Assembly: GCF_016863295.1 (NCBI RefSeq)
Contig: NZ_BOOP01000052.1
Span: 1 to 62,175 of the forward strand
Reading direction: 5' to 3'
DNA: 62,175 nt
Origin: Planotetraspora phitsanulokensis
Lineage (GTDB): Bacteria; Actinomycetota; Actinomycetes; Streptosporangiales; Streptosporangiaceae
Shown here in pieces: positions 61,385-62,175 of the stretch. The first letter of the stretch is position 1. Each line of letters opens with the position of its first letter. The position numbers and the translations under genes were made by a program. The notes under the pieces are model-generated. The model was not told the origin of the DNA, searched no databases, and worked only from the letters and a program-made list of their open reading frames with translations.

Positions 61385-61407
61385 GGATTGCGTGGGGAGT
61401 GGACGAC
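61385..61407 (+). repeat. Two-part box, copy 1
   Basis: GGATTGCGTGGG then AGTGGACGAC, 1 bp apart, ending 52 bp before the start of the small membrane protein gene. Repeated at 61799. Confidence 0.7.
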
Positions 61408-61459
61408 CTTGCCAGAGTCGATCTGTTGTAACCGAGTTGGTCATGGGAGAGTGTGCGCT

Positions 61460-61711
61460 ATGAGAGCTCCGCGATCAGTTTGGCTCCGGATTGCGCGTGG
61501 CCTCGCGCTGATCATGCTTGGTTGGATGGCCGCCATTGCGACTTTCAGCCCCGACTTCGCAGGCCTGCCTTGGTGGTACTCGGGCGTAGTCATCCTGGCC
61601 TGTAGTTGCTTGGTGTTCGTGGGCCTCTTTGTGGATCTAGTGGTCAATGCCTATAGGTCGAACGGCAGCACCCCAGGCGACCACCAAGAGCCGGTCGGGC
61701 CAAAGATCTGA
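61460..61711 (+). CDS. Small membrane protein of the putative mobile element
   Basis: An 83-residue protein with two helices (GLALIMLGWMAAIATFSPDF and WYSGVVILACSCLVFVGLFV, then DLVVNAY) and a polar tail. No family recognised. ATG 61460 has GGGAGAG upstream. Third-position GC is clearly lower than in the chromosomal genes to the left, consistent with transfer. Confidence 0.6.
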   Translation: MRAPRSVWLRIARGLALIMLGWMAAIATFSPDFAGLPWWYSGVVILACSCLVFVGLFVDLVVNAYRSNGSTPGDHQEPVGPKI

Positions 61712-61798
61712 TCAAGCTGCTTTGCCGCCTGTGACCTCTGGCGGTGGCATCTACTCCTTAGCACTGTGATCGGCCAGATGATCCGGTGATGCTCGGTT

Positions 61799-61826
61799 GG
61801 ATTGCGTGGGAAGCGTAGTGGACGAC
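61799..61826 (+). repeat. Two-part box, copy 2
   Basis: GGATTGCGTGGG then AGTGGACGAC, here 6 bp apart, ending 54 bp before the excisionase-type gene. Same blocks and same distance to the next gene as copy 1. Confidence 0.7.
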
Positions 61827-61880
61827 ATACGGCCGTCCCCGCCTGTAGCTTGGCGAGACGCGCTCCCTCGGAGGTGACCG

Positions 61881-62084
61881 ATGATGGTTGAGGCACTGAT
61901 GACCTCAGAGCAGCTAGCCGAGTATCTCAAGGTGTCCCCGGAGTGGGTCTTCAAGAACATCTATGACCTACCGTTCGTGAGGATCGGCAAGTCCTACCGG
62001 TTCCCCAAGGGGGACGTTGACGAATGGCTGACACGGTCTCAGTACTGCGGCTTGCCTCCGAAGTTTTTCGGAGAGCAGGCATAG
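61881..62084 (+). CDS. Excisionase-type helix-turn-helix protein
   Basis: A 67-residue protein of the HTH_17/excisionase family: MTSEQLAEYLKVSPEWVFKN, then LPFVRIGKSYRFPKGDVDEW. This is the standard winged-helix layout of Xis/AlpA-like proteins. A perfect GGAGGTGA lies before the start; ATG 61881 and 61884 are both possible, the second with better spacing. Such genes accompany integrases on integrative elements of actinomycetes; none is in the window, so excision is inferred only. Confidence 0.8.
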   Translation: MMVEALMTSEQLAEYLKVSPEWVFKNIYDLPFVRIGKSYRFPKGDVDEWLTRSQYCGLPPKFFGEQA

Positions 62085-62096
62085 GCAAGTCCGGCG

Positions 62097-62175
62097 TCAG
62101 CCGGGAAGGTTCTCAGCCGGGTATGAGCCCTTGGCGGGCACGGTCACGATCCAGCCCTCAGCCCTGAGCACTTCC
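62097..62175 (-). CDS. GntR-family regulator, C-terminal fragment (runs off the window)
   Basis: The last 25 codons of a minus-strand gene read EVLRAEGWIVTVPAKGSYPA followed by ENLPG and TGA at 62097-62099. The L-x-A-E-G-W-I-V-T-V-P-x-x-G-S-Y pattern is the wing of a GntR DNA-binding domain, and such short single-domain or C-terminal wings are typical of element-encoded GntR repressors. The 5' part is outside the window. Convergent with the excisionase-type gene. Confidence 0.65.
   Translation of the reverse strand, partial: EVLRAEGWIVTVPAKGSYPAENLPG

Noticed and set aside
61320..61385. tRNA-like hairpins (GGTTC-G-GAACC) as a tRNA 3' end or att site
   Set aside because: The T-loop consensus GGTTCGA is not met and no acceptor stem or anticodon arm can be drawn.

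Overview
The window is chromosomal DNA from a high-GC, sporulating-type actinomycete. Evidence: very GC-rich codon use with long antisense open frames, many GTG starts, CIRCE/HrcA control of groEL, an actinobacterial LexA box, actinobacteria-restricted families (DUF1707, DUF2530, DUF3027, DUF3263, a SepF paralogue, a bacterial XPB helicase), and gene order that I recall from Streptomyces (DUF3263-otsB ... otsA ... thrC-moaD-csp-groEL) and from Mycobacterium (XPB, its partner, a tailed cold-shock protein, an MFS protein, DUF3027). A member of the Streptosporangiaceae or a near relative is my best guess; I cannot fix the genus.

Layout. 1-5.8 kb: sepF, a membrane protein of unknown function, and the minus-strand run DUF1707 protein - plsX - argS. 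5.9-8.6 kb: a KamA-type radical SAM enzyme and a secreted protein made of tetrapeptide repeats. 8.6-11.1 kb: a small gene behind a perfect SOS box, a PEBP-family protein and a two-gene polysaccharide/teichoic acid exporter. 11.5-17.3 kb: a complete five-gene oligopeptide ABC importer. 17.3-22 kb: SAM-hydroxide adenosyltransferase, DUF3263 protein, trehalose genes otsB and otsA with an MFS gene between them. 22-26.9 kb: ECF sigma factor, a SAM-I riboswitch placed on the ribosome-binding site of thrC, a MoaD/ThiS-like protein, a cold-shock protein, and groEL behind two tandem CIRCE operators. 26.9-41.3 kb: information-processing genes (HelD, XPB helicase and its partner, tailed cold-shock protein, DUF3027, a 982-residue sacsin/Hsp90-type ATPase) with MFS and membrane proteins. 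41.3-50.4 kb: purine permease, a TetR-controlled membrane gene, a marR-MFS-thpR operon ending in a 27-residue membrane microprotein, aldo/keto reductase, a membrane-anchored propeller-like protein, lhgO.

50.4-61.2 kb is the most unusual part: two paralogous OmpR/histidine-kinase pairs bracket one MacB-type ABC exporter (ATPase, FtsX-type permease), two membrane-fusion adaptors on opposite strands, a membrane-anchored DUF5666-like protein, and a lipoprotein with a duplicated Cys/Asn-Gly/Leu-Pro motif. Four of these envelope proteins carry long glycine-rich tracts, and one adaptor has about 240 low-complexity residues spliced into it. Translational overlaps tie most of the set together, so it reads as one envelope-sensing and export system.

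61.2 kb to the end differs in style: lower GC, a small membrane protein, an excisionase-type DNA-binding protein and the C-terminal end of a GntR regulator, with the same two-part sequence box about 55 bp before each of the two complete genes. This looks like the edge of an integrated element.

A recurring small-scale feature is duplication across stop codons: otsB (three copies of about 36 bp), the sacsin-like gene (two copies of 39 bp) and, weaker, thrC.
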